Shown: positions 51,108-61,285, numbered from the stretch's first letter. The stretch is DNA of 64,000 bases from Lachnospiraceae bacterium (GCA_025758065.1 CP107199.1:3321501-3385500); one strand, 5' to 3'. The notes: generated by a model from the letters alone, not told the origin. Numbers and translations are program-made.

Positions 51108-52853
51108 ATGGCATTCGACGGTATTACCATAGCAAATCTCGTCTGGGAATTTAAGCACACCTTAGAAGGCGGAAAAATCGCAAAGATTGCCCAGCCAGAA
51201 AAGGACGAACTGCTTATTACCATTAAAAATAACAAAGAAAACTATCGCCTGCAGATTTCTGCCAGTGCAAGCCTGCCTCTTATTTATCTTACAGCAAACA
51301 ATAAGACCAGTCCTCTCACTGCACCAAATTTCTGTATGCTTTTAAGAAAACATATCGGCAGTGCCCGCATTATCTCTGTAAAGCAGCCGGGGCTGGAGCG
51401 TATTTTAGAATTTGAACTGGAGCATTTAGATGAATTAGGAGACCTGTGCAGAAAGCGCCTGATCGTAGAGATCATGGGAAAACACAGCAACATTATCTTC
51501 TGTAAAGAAGACGGAACTATCATCGACAGCATCAAACACGTTTCTGCCAGCATGAGTTCTGTAAGAGAGGTTCTGCCTGGCCGGGAATATTTTATTCCCC
51601 AGACCATCGCAAAGGAAAATCCTCTGGAAGTGACAGAAGACGTTTTCAAAAACTGTATTTCCACCTCTCCTACTTCTGTGCAGAAGGCTTTATACGGGCA
51701 CCTTACCGGCATCAGTCCTATTATCGCCGAAGAGCTGTGCCACCTGGCTTCCATTGATTCTGACCGCTCAGCTACTGAACTGACAGAACCGGAGCTGATC
51801 CACCTGTATCATACCTTCCGTCTGATGATGGAGGATATAAAAGACGGGCATTTTTCTCCCTCTGTTATATATGACGGCGACACTCCCATTGAATATGCCA
51901 GCGTTCCTCTCAGCTGCTACGACAGCAAGGGATATTGCAGGAAAGCTTATGATTCCATCAGTGCACTTCTGGAAAATTATTATGCCTCCAGGGACACTAT
52001 TACCCGTATCCGTCAGAAATCTTCTGACCTGCGGCGTATTGTACAGACTGCCTTAGAACGCAGCTGCAAGAAATACGACCTGCAGTTAAAACAGTTAAAG
52101 GATACAGAGAAGCGGGAAAAATACAGGATCTATGGAGAGCTTTTAAACACGTATGGTTATGAGTTAAAGGGTGGGGAAAAGTCTTTTAAGTGCATTAATT
52201 ATTATGATAATAAAGAGATCACGATCCCGCTGGATCCACAGCTGACCGCCCGTGAAAATGCCCAGAAGCATTTTGATAAGTATAATAAATTAAAACGTAC
52301 TTACGAAGCTTTAAGCCAGCTGACCAAAGAAACAAAGGCTGAGGTGGATCATCTGGAATCTGTAAGTTCTGCCCTTGACATTGCTTTAGATGAAAATGAT
52401 CTGGTCCAGATCAAAGAAGAGCTGATGGAATTTGGTTATGTGAAAAAACGCCGTGCCAACGAAAAACGGCCAAAGATCACAAGTAAACCTTTCCACTATG
52501 TATCTTCTGACGGCTATGACATTTTTGTAGGAAAAAATAACTATCAGAATGAAGAGCTTACTTTTAAAGTAGCAAGCGGCAATGACTGGTGGTTCCATGC
52601 TAAAGGCATTCCCGGTTCCCATGTGATCGTAAAGAGCAGTGGACAGACTGATCTGCCAGACCGGGTATTTGAAGAAGCCGGTGCTTTGGCTGCTTATTAT
52701 TCTAAAGGCCGGGAAAATGATAAAGTAGAGATCGACTATATACAGAAGAAAAATATCAGGAAGGTTGCCGGAGCTGCCCCGGGATTTGTAATATATCATA
52801 CCAATTACTCTCTGGTAGCTTCTCCAAAATGCGATCTGCAGGAAGTAAAATAG
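51108..52853 (+). CDS. rqcH: RqcH (NFACT family), ribosome quality control protein
   Basis: The 581-residue protein has the NFACT-N domain (MAFDGITIANLVWEFKHTLEGGKIAKI), central helix-hairpin-helix and coiled-coil parts (about 300-430) and the NFACT-R domain with DWWFHAKGIPGSHVIVKS. RqcH binds stalled 50S subunits and recruits tRNA-Ala to add C-terminal alanine tails that mark nascent chains. The alanyl-tRNA synthetase gene is 0.5 kb away. ATG is preceded by CAGGAG at eight bases. Confidence 0.94.
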   Translation: MAFDGITIANLVWEFKHTLEGGKIAKIAQPEKDELLITIKNNKENYRLQISASASLPLIYLTANNKTSPLTAPNFCMLLRKHIGSARIISVKQPGLERILEFELEHLDELGDLCRKRLIVEIMGKHSNIIFCKEDGTIIDSIKHVSASMSSVREVLPGREYFIPQTIAKENPLEVTEDVFKNCISTSPTSVQKALYGHLTGISPIIAEELCHLASIDSDRSATELTEPELIHLYHTFRLMMEDIKDGHFSPSVIYDGDTPIEYASVPLSCYDSKGYCRKAYDSISALLENYYASRDTITRIRQKSSDLRRIVQTALERSCKKYDLQLKQLKDTEKREKYRIYGELLNTYGYELKGGEKSFKCINYYDNKEITIPLDPQLTARENAQKHFDKYNKLKRTYEALSQLTKETKAEVDHLESVSSALDIALDENDLVQIKEELMEFGYVKKRRANEKRPKITSKPFHYVSSDGYDIFVGKNNYQNEELTFKVASGNDWWFHAKGIPGSHVIVKSSGQTDLPDRVFEEAGALAAYYSKGRENDKVEIDYIQKKNIRKVAGAAPGFVIYHTNYSLVASPKCDLQEVK

Positions 52854-52903
52854 GTAATATCATCCCCCGCCCGTGAGCGGGAAAAGTTAAAACTCTATAT
52901 ACA

Positions 52904-52927
52904 AAAAACGCCCTTCGGGGCGTTTTT
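52904..52927 (+). terminator. Terminator of rqcH
   Basis: AAAAACGCCC-TTCG-GGGCGTTTTT is a perfect stem with a UUCG tetraloop. A second GC hairpin (CCCGC...GCGGG) lies 40 bp upstream. Confidence 0.93.
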
Positions 52928-52991
52928 ATTATACTTAAAAAACCTGTTACAGGCAGCATTTTCCAGATGCATGCACTCTGAATATAAAACA

Positions 52992-53022
52992 GCCGGTCCA
53001 TCAGACATAGCTGACGACCGGC
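52992..53022 (-). terminator. Terminator of rpsU
   Basis: GCCGGT and ACCGGC pair, extended by TCAG/CTGA inner pairs, with TGTTTTAT following on the minus strand. Confidence 0.7.
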
Positions 53023-53062
53023 CGATTTATTTTACTTCAAGCGAACCAATTCCGTGCAAGAA

Positions 53063-53239
53063 TTAGTTATACTTACGCTTACGAGCAGCTTCAGACTTTT
53101 TCTTACGTCTTACGCTTGGCTTCTCGTAATGCTCTCTTTTACGAATTTCCTGCTGAATGCCAGCCTTTGCGCAGTTTCTCTTGAATCTGCGTAAAGCACT
53201 GTCTAAGCTCTCGTTATCTTTAACAATTACGTTTGACAT
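53063..53239 (-). CDS. rpsU: 30S ribosomal protein S21
   Basis: The frame from ATG 53239 to TAA 53063 encodes 58 residues beginning MSNVIVKDNESLDSALRRF and containing KRNCAKAGIQQEIRKREHYE and a very basic end (KPSVRRKKKSEAARKRKYN). This is the full S21 sequence type. S21 helps the 30S subunit recognise messenger. Two GGAGG-like sites precede it. It is monocistronic, with alaS upstream on the same strand. Confidence 0.97.
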   Translation of the reverse strand: MSNVIVKDNESLDSALRRFKRNCAKAGIQQEIRKREHYEKPSVRRKKKSEAARKRKYN

Positions 53240-53392
53240 CGCTCACACCTAACCTCCCTCCAGTTGTGTAATTGTGCATAATACAACTGTTTGGGTATTT
53301 TTAGCACTGCTATGATTATAGCATAAAATTCCCATACGTCAAGAAAAATTTTATATTTTTCTGCGTTTTTTGCACTTTTTATTCAAACAGGC

Positions 53393-56041
53393 TTATTTGG
53401 TCTGTTCTTCTACTACTTCAACGGCTTTCTTTAAAGCTTCTTCAATGCCTGCAGGATTCTTACCACCGGCCTGAGCCATATTCGGACGGCCACCGCCGCC
53501 GCCACCTACAAGACCGGCAATAGCCTTGATCAGGTTGCCTGCATGAGCACCCTTCTTCTGTGCCTCATCTGTTGCAGTTGCCATTAAGCTTACTTTTCCA
53601 TCCATAACGGAAGCGATCACAACTACACCTTCACCGATCTTATCCTTTAGCTGGTCACCCAGATTTCTAAGACCGTTCATATCTACATCAGCCACCTTAG
53701 AAGCAAGTACCTTAACGCCATTTACTTCTTTAACCTGGCTTAATACATCTCCTAAGGAGTCATTTGCCATTTTGCTCTTTAACTTTTCATTTTCAGAGTT
53801 CAATGCCTTGATCTCATCTAACAGGGACTGGATCTTTGCATTAAGACCTGCCGGAGTTGTTTTAGCTGTCTTCGCTGCTTCCTGAAGCTCTGTCTCTACT
53901 TCTGTATAATGTTTCATCAGACCATCAGATGTAAGTGCTTCAATACGTCTTACACCAGCTGCGATACCTGCCTCGGAAAGGATCTTAAAATATCCAATGG
54001 TACTGGTATTAGCTACATGAGTACCGCCGCAAAGTTCTGTGGAGAAATCTCCCATCTTTACAACACGTACCTTTTCACCATACTTTTCTCCAAACAGCGC
54101 CATAGCACCTGTTTTCTTTGCTTCATCTAAAGTCATAACCTCGGTTACAACCGGAAGCGCAGCCTGGATCTCTTCATTTACAATATCTTCTACCTTCTTG
54201 ATCTCCTCTGGAGTCATAGCAGAAAAATGGGTAAAGTCGAAACGAAGACGTCCTGCATCTACATAGGAACCAGCCTGTTCTACATGGCTTCCTAATACAG
54301 TACGCAATGCTTTCTGCAGCAGGTGGGTAGCACTATGGTTCTTGCTGGTCAGTGCACGGTTCTTCGGGCATACAGACAAGGTAACTGTCTCGCCGGCACT
54401 TAACATTCCCTTAGTCATAACACCTACATGGCCGATCTTTCCGCCCTGTAAATGAATGGTCTCTTCTACCTTAAATTCACCGTTGGCACTGTGGATGGTG
54501 CCCTTATCGCCCTGCTGTCCACCCATAGTTCCGTAGAATGTGGTCTGGTCTGCAATAATGGTTCCTCTCTGGCCATCTGTTAAAGCTTCTACGATCTCAT
54601 CTTCTGTAGTCAGAACAGAGATCCTGGAGTCTACATCTAATTTATCGTAACCTACGAATTCAGAGGTGATAGAAGCATCAATAGACTGATATACAGTTAC
54701 GTCTGCACCCATATAGTTGGTTGTCTTACGTGCCTTACGTGCCTTGTCCTTCTGCTCCTTCATAGCTGCTGCAAAGCCTTCTTCATCAACAGTGCAGCCC
54801 TTTTCTTCCAGGATCTCCTTAGTCAGATCTACCGGGAAACCGTAAGTATCATACAGCTTAAATGCATTTTCACCGGAAAGGGTCTTCTCACCGGCAGCTG
54901 CCATAGCATCTTCCATTTCAGCAAGGATAGCCAGACCCTGATCGATGGTCTTGTTAAATTTATCTTCTTCCTCAGTCAGCACCTTAAAGATCATGGACTG
55001 CTTCTCTTCCAGTTCTGGATATCCGTCCTTGGAAAGTTCAATAACAGTCTTGGAAAGCTCTGCAAGGAACTTACCTTCAATGCCAAGCTTTCTTCCATGG
55101 CGTGCTGCACGGCGCAGAAGACGGCGCAGTACATAGCCTCTTCCTTCATTAGAAGGCATGATACCATCAGAGATCATGAACGTACAGGACTTAATATGGT
55201 CTGTAACAATACGAAGAGAAACATCGGTTTCATGGTCTTTCTGGTATTCTTTATCAGAAAGAGCACATACTCTGTCTAAAAGAGCCTTGTTGGTATCTAC
55301 AGTAAAAAGGGAGTCTACATCCTGAACAACAACTGCCAGACGTTCCAGACCCATACCTGTATCAATATTTTTCTGCTTCAGTTCAGAATAATGGCCATGA
55401 CCATCATTGTCAAACTGGCTGAATACATTGTTCCATACTTCGATGTAACGGTCGCATTCGCAGCCTACGGTACATCCCGGCTTACCGCAGCCATACTTTT
55501 CGCCTCTGTCGTAGTAAATCTCAGAACATGGACCACAAGGACCTGAACCATGCTCCCAGAAGTTATCTTCCTTGCCAAAACGGAAGATCCTCTCCGGAGC
55601 GATGCCGATCTCCTTGTTCCAGATATCAAATGCTTCATCATCATCCTGATAGATAGAAGGATACAGACGATCAGGATCTAAGCCAACTACCTCTGTTAAG
55701 AATTCCCAGGACCAGTGGATCGCTTCTGTTTTAAAGTAATCACCGAATGAGAAGTTTCCTAACATCTCAAAGAAAGTACCGTGACGTGCGGTTTTTCCGA
55801 TATTTTCAATATCACCTGTACGGATACATTTCTGGCAGGTGGTCACTCTTCTTCTTGGTGGGATCTCCTGTCCGGTAAAATAAGGCTTTAACGGTGCCAT
55901 ACCGGAATTGATCAGCAGAAGGCTGTTATCATTATGCGGCACAAGTGAGAAGCTCTTCATCACCAGATGTCCCTTGCTCTCGAAGAATTCAAGGAACATA
56001 CGGCGCAGCTCATTCACTCCGCGGTACTGTGGTTGTTTCAC
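53393..56041 (-). CDS. alaS: Alanyl-tRNA synthetase
   Basis: The 882-residue class II enzyme has the catalytic core at the start (ELRRMFLEFFESKGH, NSGMAPLKPYF, RRVTTCQKCIRTGDIENIG), the editing domain zinc ligands in KNHSATHLLQKAL and ELCGGTHVANTSTIG, and the C-Ala domain with VGGGGGGRPNMAQAGG. It charges tRNA-Ala and removes mischarged Ser and Gly. Length is normal. The 217-bp leader shows no T-box that I can recognise. GGAGG lies ten bases upstream. Confidence 0.97.
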   Translation of the reverse strand: MKQPQYRGVNELRRMFLEFFESKGHLVMKSFSLVPHNDNSLLLINSGMAPLKPYFTGQEIPPRRRVTTCQKCIRTGDIENIGKTARHGTFFEMLGNFSFGDYFKTEAIHWSWEFLTEVVGLDPDRLYPSIYQDDDEAFDIWNKEIGIAPERIFRFGKEDNFWEHGSGPCGPCSEIYYDRGEKYGCGKPGCTVGCECDRYIEVWNNVFSQFDNDGHGHYSELKQKNIDTGMGLERLAVVVQDVDSLFTVDTNKALLDRVCALSDKEYQKDHETDVSLRIVTDHIKSCTFMISDGIMPSNEGRGYVLRRLLRRAARHGRKLGIEGKFLAELSKTVIELSKDGYPELEEKQSMIFKVLTEEEDKFNKTIDQGLAILAEMEDAMAAAGEKTLSGENAFKLYDTYGFPVDLTKEILEEKGCTVDEEGFAAAMKEQKDKARKARKTTNYMGADVTVYQSIDASITSEFVGYDKLDVDSRISVLTTEDEIVEALTDGQRGTIIADQTTFYGTMGGQQGDKGTIHSANGEFKVEETIHLQGGKIGHVGVMTKGMLSAGETVTLSVCPKNRALTSKNHSATHLLQKALRTVLGSHVEQAGSYVDAGRLRFDFTHFSAMTPEEIKKVEDIVNEEIQAALPVVTEVMTLDEAKKTGAMALFGEKYGEKVRVVKMGDFSTELCGGTHVANTSTIGYFKILSEAGIAAGVRRIEALTSDGLMKHYTEVETELQEAAKTAKTTPAGLNAKIQSLLDEIKALNSENEKLKSKMANDSLGDVLSQVKEVNGVKVLASKVADVDMNGLRNLGDQLKDKIGEGVVVIASVMDGKVSLMATATDEAQKKGAHAGNLIKAIAGLVGGGGGGRPNMAQAGGKNPAGIEEALKKAVEVVEEQTK

Positions 56042-56258
56042 TTTTTTCTTCCTCCATTATATAAAATTAGGGTTTTTCAGTAAATATTTCAGGACAGCAA
56101 AAATCCAGGCAGAACAGATTTTGCCTGTGAATGCCCTCCTAAAACAAACCATGTATATAAACTCATAAACGGAATTTTACCATATTAGAGCTGAATTAGC
56201 AAGAGAAAATATGCCCTTAAGCTTTTCCGCAACACAAGCCTTTCGATTTTTTAATCTC

Positions 56259-57023
56259 TTATACTCCCCTGGAACGAATAGAAACAAGGAAATCTCCTGC
56301 CAGTTCCCCGCCTCCTTTTTTATCCTGCTCCTGAACTGTTCCCTCTTCAAACAGATCCGGGAATTGTTTTAAAAGCTTATGCTCCTGAGCCCTTATCCTA
56401 TCCAAATGCATGCCAGACCAATATAATACCTTATCCAGATCCCGTACAGACACTGCAGATACGATCGCCTCATGATCTTCCAGTACAGACACCATAGCAT
56501 TATCTGTATCTGTAAGCATCAGTGTAAGCAGACGCATACGTTTATAATTACAACATTCCTTCTGTATCACATCCCAACAATACATTCTGTTTATTTCTTT
56601 GTAAAATAGAGAATGAAAGTTTTCATCTGATGCAAAAAAGCCGCGTACATCCCCTGCTCGTATGCATTCCTGTTGTTTCTGGATTTGATCCTCTAATCGT
56701 AAGATGACAGTAGGGGAAAATGCAGCTACAAAATCCCGCATCACGTTTTCTTCAATAGACCGACGGATAAAACGTTCATTATCGATCCGTCTCAGATCCA
56801 GTCTGGATATCATAGTACCTCTTTGTGGCAGAAATGTGATCATTCCTTCCTGCTCCAAACGGATCAGGGCATCTCTTACCGGGGTACGGCCAGACTCATA
56901 CAATTCACAAATATCTTTAATGCTGAAAATAATACCTGGTTTTAAACGAAGACCCATAATATCGTCTCTTAAAACTGTATATATATCATGACCTTCTTGT
57001 TTTTTTACTGTTTCAGAACTCAT
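56259..57023 (-). CDS. GntR-family transcriptional regulator, FCD (FadR) type
   Basis: The 254-residue protein has the N-terminal winged helix (about 12-78: YTVLRDDIMGLRLKPG, SGRTPVRDALIRLEQEGMI) and an FCD ligand-binding domain (about 85-225) with the conserved Asp/His residues in DENFHSLFY and LEDHEAIVSAV that bind a metal and carboxylate ligand. It is the last gene of the permease-hydantoinase operon and overlaps the metallopeptidase gene by 11 bp. It probably controls the operon through the TGATATAT palindromes near 61104-61143. Confidence 0.92.
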   Translation of the reverse strand: MSSETVKKQEGHDIYTVLRDDIMGLRLKPGIIFSIKDICELYESGRTPVRDALIRLEQEGMITFLPQRGTMISRLDLRRIDNERFIRRSIEENVMRDFVAAFSPTVILRLEDQIQKQQECIRAGDVRGFFASDENFHSLFYKEINRMYCWDVIQKECCNYKRMRLLTLMLTDTDNAMVSVLEDHEAIVSAVSVRDLDKVLYWSGMHLDRIRAQEHKLLKQFPDLFEEGTVQEQDKKGGGELAGDFLVSIRSRGV

Positions 57024-57621
57024 CTTCTACTTCCGTATCCTGTTTTGTTGCTGCAAGAAGATACTGGGTATAAACATAAGGACAAAAAGAAACTCCTGAC
57101 GCCAGCTTTGAAAAATGGATAGCACCGATCTCACTTGCAGCTTCTACTTTTCTCATCCTTTTAAAAAGCCCCAAAAAGCTGCATCTGGCCTGTACACTAC
57201 GCGTATAAATCTGCGGCCTTTGTTCTTCCAGCACATGAAATAATTCATGCCACAGAATAATATCCCTAAAGCAACGATAAATGTCACTATCCGAAGAAAG
57301 CCGGATTTCCATCCGGCTTTCCCCTAAAGTGATCACAGTTTCATTTAACAGGACTTTCTTTTCTTCTGGAACCATCATTCCCATATAAAGAAAAGAAGGC
57401 ATAAGTTCCGGTTTTTCTGTTTCTATATGAAAACCCAAAAAATCCAGATATCCCTTTACAGTCCGCTTTCCATACTGATCTCCCAGCAGTTTTAACTGCC
57501 TTTCTGCTTCTTGCATACTATATTTTATTATAGTTGATTTTTCTTCCAAATTCAACTGTTTCCCAACAGAATCTTTGTCCAGGATATGCATATACCAGAA
57601 CTCATCGGAATAGTTTTTCAC
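57013..57621 (-). CDS. HExxH metallopeptidase-like protein, ImmA/IrrE-like
   Basis: The 202-residue protein has a clear zinc-peptidase helix ILWHELFHVLEEQ (about 120-132) and a second helix RKVEAASEIGAIHFSKLASG about 30 residues later that offers the third ligand Glu, as in ImmA/IrrE-type enzymes. There is no signal peptide. The start overlaps nothing, and the end overlaps the GntR gene by 11 bp, so both are translated together. ImmA and IrrE cleave a partner repressor; whether this protein acts on the neighbouring GntR protein or something else is open. Confidence 0.65.
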   Translation of the reverse strand: MKNYSDEFWYMHILDKDSVGKQLNLEEKSTIIKYSMQEAERQLKLLGDQYGKRTVKGYLDFLGFHIETEKPELMPSFLYMGMMVPEEKKVLLNETVITLGESRMEIRLSSDSDIYRCFRDIILWHELFHVLEEQRPQIYTRSVQARCSFLGLFKRMRKVEAASEIGAIHFSKLASGVSFCPYVYTQYLLAATKQDTEVEDEF

Positions 57622-57633
57622 TGAACCGCTCCT

Positions 57634-59763
57634 TTAACCTAAGGAATTCTTTGCAAGAACTAAAATGATCTCCTCTTTCGGTCCCTTATCTGCCAGCTCT
57701 GCCTGGATCAGCCCAGAGACCTGGGCATATTCCGGAATGCCGGAATAGTCAATAACACGGGAACCTGCAACTACATATACATCCGGATTGATACGTACTT
57801 CAGATGAGAAGTTAGAAGATGCATCCCATATCTTCTTTAAGTCTTCTGCCGCATTTTCCATAGTAGTCACTACGCAGCCACCATTGGAACGCTGTATCTT
57901 AATAAAGCCCTTTTTGTCGATCACACGCAACTGTTTTCTATTGCCCTGTTTACAGGTGACCACAAAGATCTGTCCATTAGTCGCCTCCAGTTCTACTTCT
58001 GAAGGTGAAACACCTACTGACTCTGCTGCTATGGCAACTGCCTCTTTTTCATCACAGTTTTTCATCAGATCTGTAGTTTTTACTTCAGTTGAGCCCATGG
58101 CAATAGCAGTTACCTTCTGGGCCTGCTCATCGATCTCTACGTATACTTCAATACTGTCTTCCACTGCACCGGAATTCATTGCCAGTTCTTTTGCCTCTTT
58201 TTTCAGCTGGGCAATATCCTGGGCTGTAGGGTTCGGAATGGTTCTTTCTACCATTTCACGGACCATGGCAAGTGCCACACCGATTGATGAGATGACCTCT
58301 GCATTCTCTGGTATCTGATACTTAAATCCCATATCATTAGCAGTAAAAGTAAGAAGAGTTCCTGCACCGCCGCCAGCTCCTACCAGCACGATCTGATCCC
58401 GTTCTATCTTATACTTGCTGATCAGATCTTCGATCACAGGCTTGATCTTATCTGTAGATTTTTGAAGAATGGTCCTTGCGGTATCCTGAACGGACATTCC
58501 CACTTCATCTGCCAGCAGCTTTATTGCCTTCGTAGCAGATTCTACATTGCCTCTGGCATAATCTCCCTCTGCCAGTATTCCCAGCACATTAGCTGCACAT
58601 GTATTGGTAATAGTAACAGATTCCCCGTTGTTCAGGCGGATAGCCACATAATCACTTGGGTCATTTTCTCTTGGCTGCATATAGTAAAGGCTCGCCCCTT
58701 CAAAAAGCTCAGGGTCTGTAAAGCAGGCATATCCCACATTTGCTATGTGGGCAGAACGCGGACCTACATCTACAATGCCACCTTTTCCGGCTCTGACCAT
58801 AGAACCTCCTGCTACACCAAGCACACGCACATCCAGAGAATTTACATAGGTGCGGTGACCGCCAATAATAGCATAATCTACTGCCGGACGTCCATTTTTA
58901 ATAACGCCGATATTTGTAGAAGTTCCTCCTACTTCAAAATAAATACCATTGGAGGCCCGAAGATACATCAATGCTCCAATCACAGAAGCTGCAGGACCTG
59001 AAAGCATAGTCAGAACCGGACGTTTTTTCATTTCGCCAACTTCCATTACGCCTCCATCACCTCGCATGATCATAAGAGGCACTTTTACTCCTGTAGAACG
59101 CACAGAGGATTCTGTACTGTTGGCGGTTTCCATCATCTTCGGAAGAATACTGGCATTTAAAGCCGCTGTACGTGTTCTTGTTGTCAGGCCATAAAGTTTT
59201 GTGATGTCAGATGCCATAGAAGCCGGAAGTCCCATAGACTCTGCTATTTCTGCCACCATTTTTTCTTCTGTCATATTATCTACACCAAAAGCCTTGGAAG
59301 CCACGATCACACGGTCTCCCTGATCATAAAGGCTCTGGATCACCTGTTTAACAGATTCCGTATTCATATCTTTGGACTTCATAAATGCTGAATGTATTTT
59401 AATAAATTTTCCAGTTCCCAGATCAATATCCGGGATTTTGGTCTGACGCTTTGCCAGCCAGCCTTCAATACCACCTTTGCCAATACCTACAACGCCTACA
59501 TCTGCCACATCACCTTCTAGAAGAGCATTGGTAGCCTGAGTAGTACTGTGGGCAATAAAAATCACCTCGTCAGGACTGATGTTACTGGACTCAAGACATT
59601 TCTGGAAGGAATCCACAACGCCCTTTGCCACTCCCTCTTTTGCAAAATGAGTGGTCATGACAGAACCTTTTCCCACGATCTCATTAGTGGCATTATCAAT
59701 AGCCACTGCCTTTGTATGAGTGCCTCCTACATCGATCCCGATCCTGATCGCACGTTTTGCCAT
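57634..59763 (-). CDS. Hydantoinase/oxoprolinase family protein
   Basis: The 709-residue protein starts with the ATP-binding phosphate loop IRIGIDVGGTHTKAVAID, followed by the HyuA-type segment HSTTQATNALLEGD, a long linker, VLVGAGGGAGTLLTF and the C-terminal accessory region with no separate HyuB protein. The family hydrolyses cyclic amides such as hydantoins or 5-oxoproline with ATP. It is preceded by a permease and followed by the peptidase-like and regulator genes. The single-subunit form, with the extra C-terminal 150 residues, suggests an unusual substrate. Confidence 0.85.
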   Translation of the reverse strand: MAKRAIRIGIDVGGTHTKAVAIDNATNEIVGKGSVMTTHFAKEGVAKGVVDSFQKCLESSNISPDEVIFIAHSTTQATNALLEGDVADVGVVGIGKGGIEGWLAKRQTKIPDIDLGTGKFIKIHSAFMKSKDMNTESVKQVIQSLYDQGDRVIVASKAFGVDNMTEEKMVAEIAESMGLPASMASDITKLYGLTTRTRTAALNASILPKMMETANSTESSVRSTGVKVPLMIMRGDGGVMEVGEMKKRPVLTMLSGPAASVIGALMYLRASNGIYFEVGGTSTNIGVIKNGRPAVDYAIIGGHRTYVNSLDVRVLGVAGGSMVRAGKGGIVDVGPRSAHIANVGYACFTDPELFEGASLYYMQPRENDPSDYVAIRLNNGESVTITNTCAANVLGILAEGDYARGNVESATKAIKLLADEVGMSVQDTARTILQKSTDKIKPVIEDLISKYKIERDQIVLVGAGGGAGTLLTFTANDMGFKYQIPENAEVISSIGVALAMVREMVERTIPNPTAQDIAQLKKEAKELAMNSGAVEDSIEVYVEIDEQAQKVTAIAMGSTEVKTTDLMKNCDEKEAVAIAAESVGVSPSEVELEATNGQIFVVTCKQGNRKQLRVIDKKGFIKIQRSNGGCVVTTMENAAEDLKKIWDASSNFSSEVRINPDVYVVAGSRVIDYSGIPEYAQVSGLIQAELADKGPKEEIILVLAKNSLG

Positions 59764-59783
59764 AATCTTCTTATCCTCCTATT

Positions 59784-61061
59784 TTACAAAGTACTGCTGT
59801 ATACCACATACCCAAGAACTTCAATAAGAACCATTGCCAGCCAGCCCCATGGAAGATTGGTCTTAATGTAAGTCTTTGGCTCCAGTTTTGCATAGCTCAA
59901 TGCCCACATAGTCCAGGACTGGGTCGGACAGGAAGATGCAACAATAGCAACTGGCGGAACTAAAAACAGCATGAACAGATAAGGTTCTGTAAATACGCCC
60001 ATAGCCTGTAAAATAGAAGCAAGAGCAATACCGGAGCCCCATATCATTAATGGTCCTCTAAAGAGAGCCAGCGGAGCAACTACGCAGAATACCACTAATA
60101 ATACCACTGGGGACTGTGGGATAATTCCTCCTAACAAATTCTGGAGAATAGGTGCTACCTGTTTCGCAGCAGCCTGAAAAATATTAACACCATATAACAT
60201 ACCGATCAACAGACCAGAATCTGCAACACCATCATACAGTGTCTTCTGTACTTTTTCTACTGCTTTTGTATAGCTGGTCATGTTTCTGGTAAATAACAAA
60301 CCTAAAAAGATACCCAGTAAGAATGCAGGTACAGGCTGCCATTTAAAGAAAGAAACCATAATGATCGGAACAAAAGGAACGATCATGCAGTAAAATGGAA
60401 GTTCTCTTGCTTCCGGTGCGGAAGCAGCTGCAAATGCTCTGGACTTTCCCTGCTTCATAAAGTTAAATACAATAAATACGATCATGATCACTACACTGAT
60501 CGCTGTTGCTATTAATGCAAAATGAATGTATGTATCATCATATTTAATATCCGGGAATACCGCAAAGAACTGGCTTACATAAGCAATATTTAAGTACATG
60601 CCGGAAGCAACAGCCAGCATATAAGCTCCTAAAGCGGTTTTCTTATCAATACCAAGAGAGAACATGATCGGCAGAACGATCATACCAATAGCCATTACAG
60701 AACCAACACCAAAAGCGCTGCAGAAAATCAGGGCACAAACTACATTTAAAAGGATTGCTGTCATCAAAGGTTTATCACCAGCCAGCTCTACTGTCTTTTT
60801 AATAATATAACCTGCAATGCCTGTATCTACCAGCACCCTTCCGAACCATGCACCAAATACGATGATCGCAATGGTAGCTCCATAATTTTCTACTGACTTC
60901 TGGAATACATCTGTTACTACTGTCTGGATCGGCACCATACCAATGATGCACCAGAGGATCGCTGTTACAATAAATCCCACCAGAAGATTGCCCCCTTTGA
61001 AGCAATACACGATAAGACCGATAAAAGTGATAAGTAATAAAATACCTGCAAGAATGTTCAT
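59784..61061 (-). CDS. Membrane transporter of the ion-transporter superfamily
   Basis: The 425-residue protein has about eleven hydrophobic helices, including AILWCIIGMVPIQTVV, FCSAFGVGSVMAIGMIVLPIMFSLGIDKKTALGAYML and LFRGPLMIWGSGIALASILQA, typical of permeases for organic anions (GntP/DcuC-like in general form, but I cannot place the family). It is the first gene of the operon, with AGGAGG upstream of ATG, and would import the substrate of the hydantoinase. Residues 215-225 (ASAPEAREL) are a cytoplasmic loop. Confidence 0.75.
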   Translation of the reverse strand: MNILAGILLLITFIGLIVYCFKGGNLLVGFIVTAILWCIIGMVPIQTVVTDVFQKSVENYGATIAIIVFGAWFGRVLVDTGIAGYIIKKTVELAGDKPLMTAILLNVVCALIFCSAFGVGSVMAIGMIVLPIMFSLGIDKKTALGAYMLAVASGMYLNIAYVSQFFAVFPDIKYDDTYIHFALIATAISVVIMIVFIVFNFMKQGKSRAFAAASAPEARELPFYCMIVPFVPIIMVSFFKWQPVPAFLLGIFLGLLFTRNMTSYTKAVEKVQKTLYDGVADSGLLIGMLYGVNIFQAAAKQVAPILQNLLGGIIPQSPVVLLVVFCVVAPLALFRGPLMIWGSGIALASILQAMGVFTEPYLFMLFLVPPVAIVASSCPTQSWTMWALSYAKLEPKTYIKTNLPWGWLAMVLIEVLGYVVYSSTL

Positions 61062-61103
61062 ACACTTAACCTCCTAGATTTTTTATGGTTTACCGGCAAT
61101 TTA

Positions 61104-61152
61104 CTAATATATCAGTACTGATATATTAGCATTGATATATTAGTTTTGTCTA
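61104..61152 (-). promoter_or_regulatory. Promoter and operator array of the hydantoinase operon
   Basis: A 26-bp perfect palindrome (61104-61129) is centred on AGTACT with CTAATATATCA on one side and its complement on the other. The half TGATATATTAG is repeated at 61133-61143, 14 bp along. On the minus strand TAGACA (61147-61152) and TAATAT (61123-61128) are 18 bp apart and could be the promoter, so binding at the palindrome would block it. Confidence 0.7.
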
Positions 61153-61285
61153 TGGGTATTTATCCTATTTTTATCCACTTTTATTGTGCATATTGTACAA
61201 TTAACACTTTCTTAACGCTGTTTCACACTCTTTATTTTACATTTTTGCTTTACATCCTCTTTTCCATTCCTCTTATGTTTTTATC

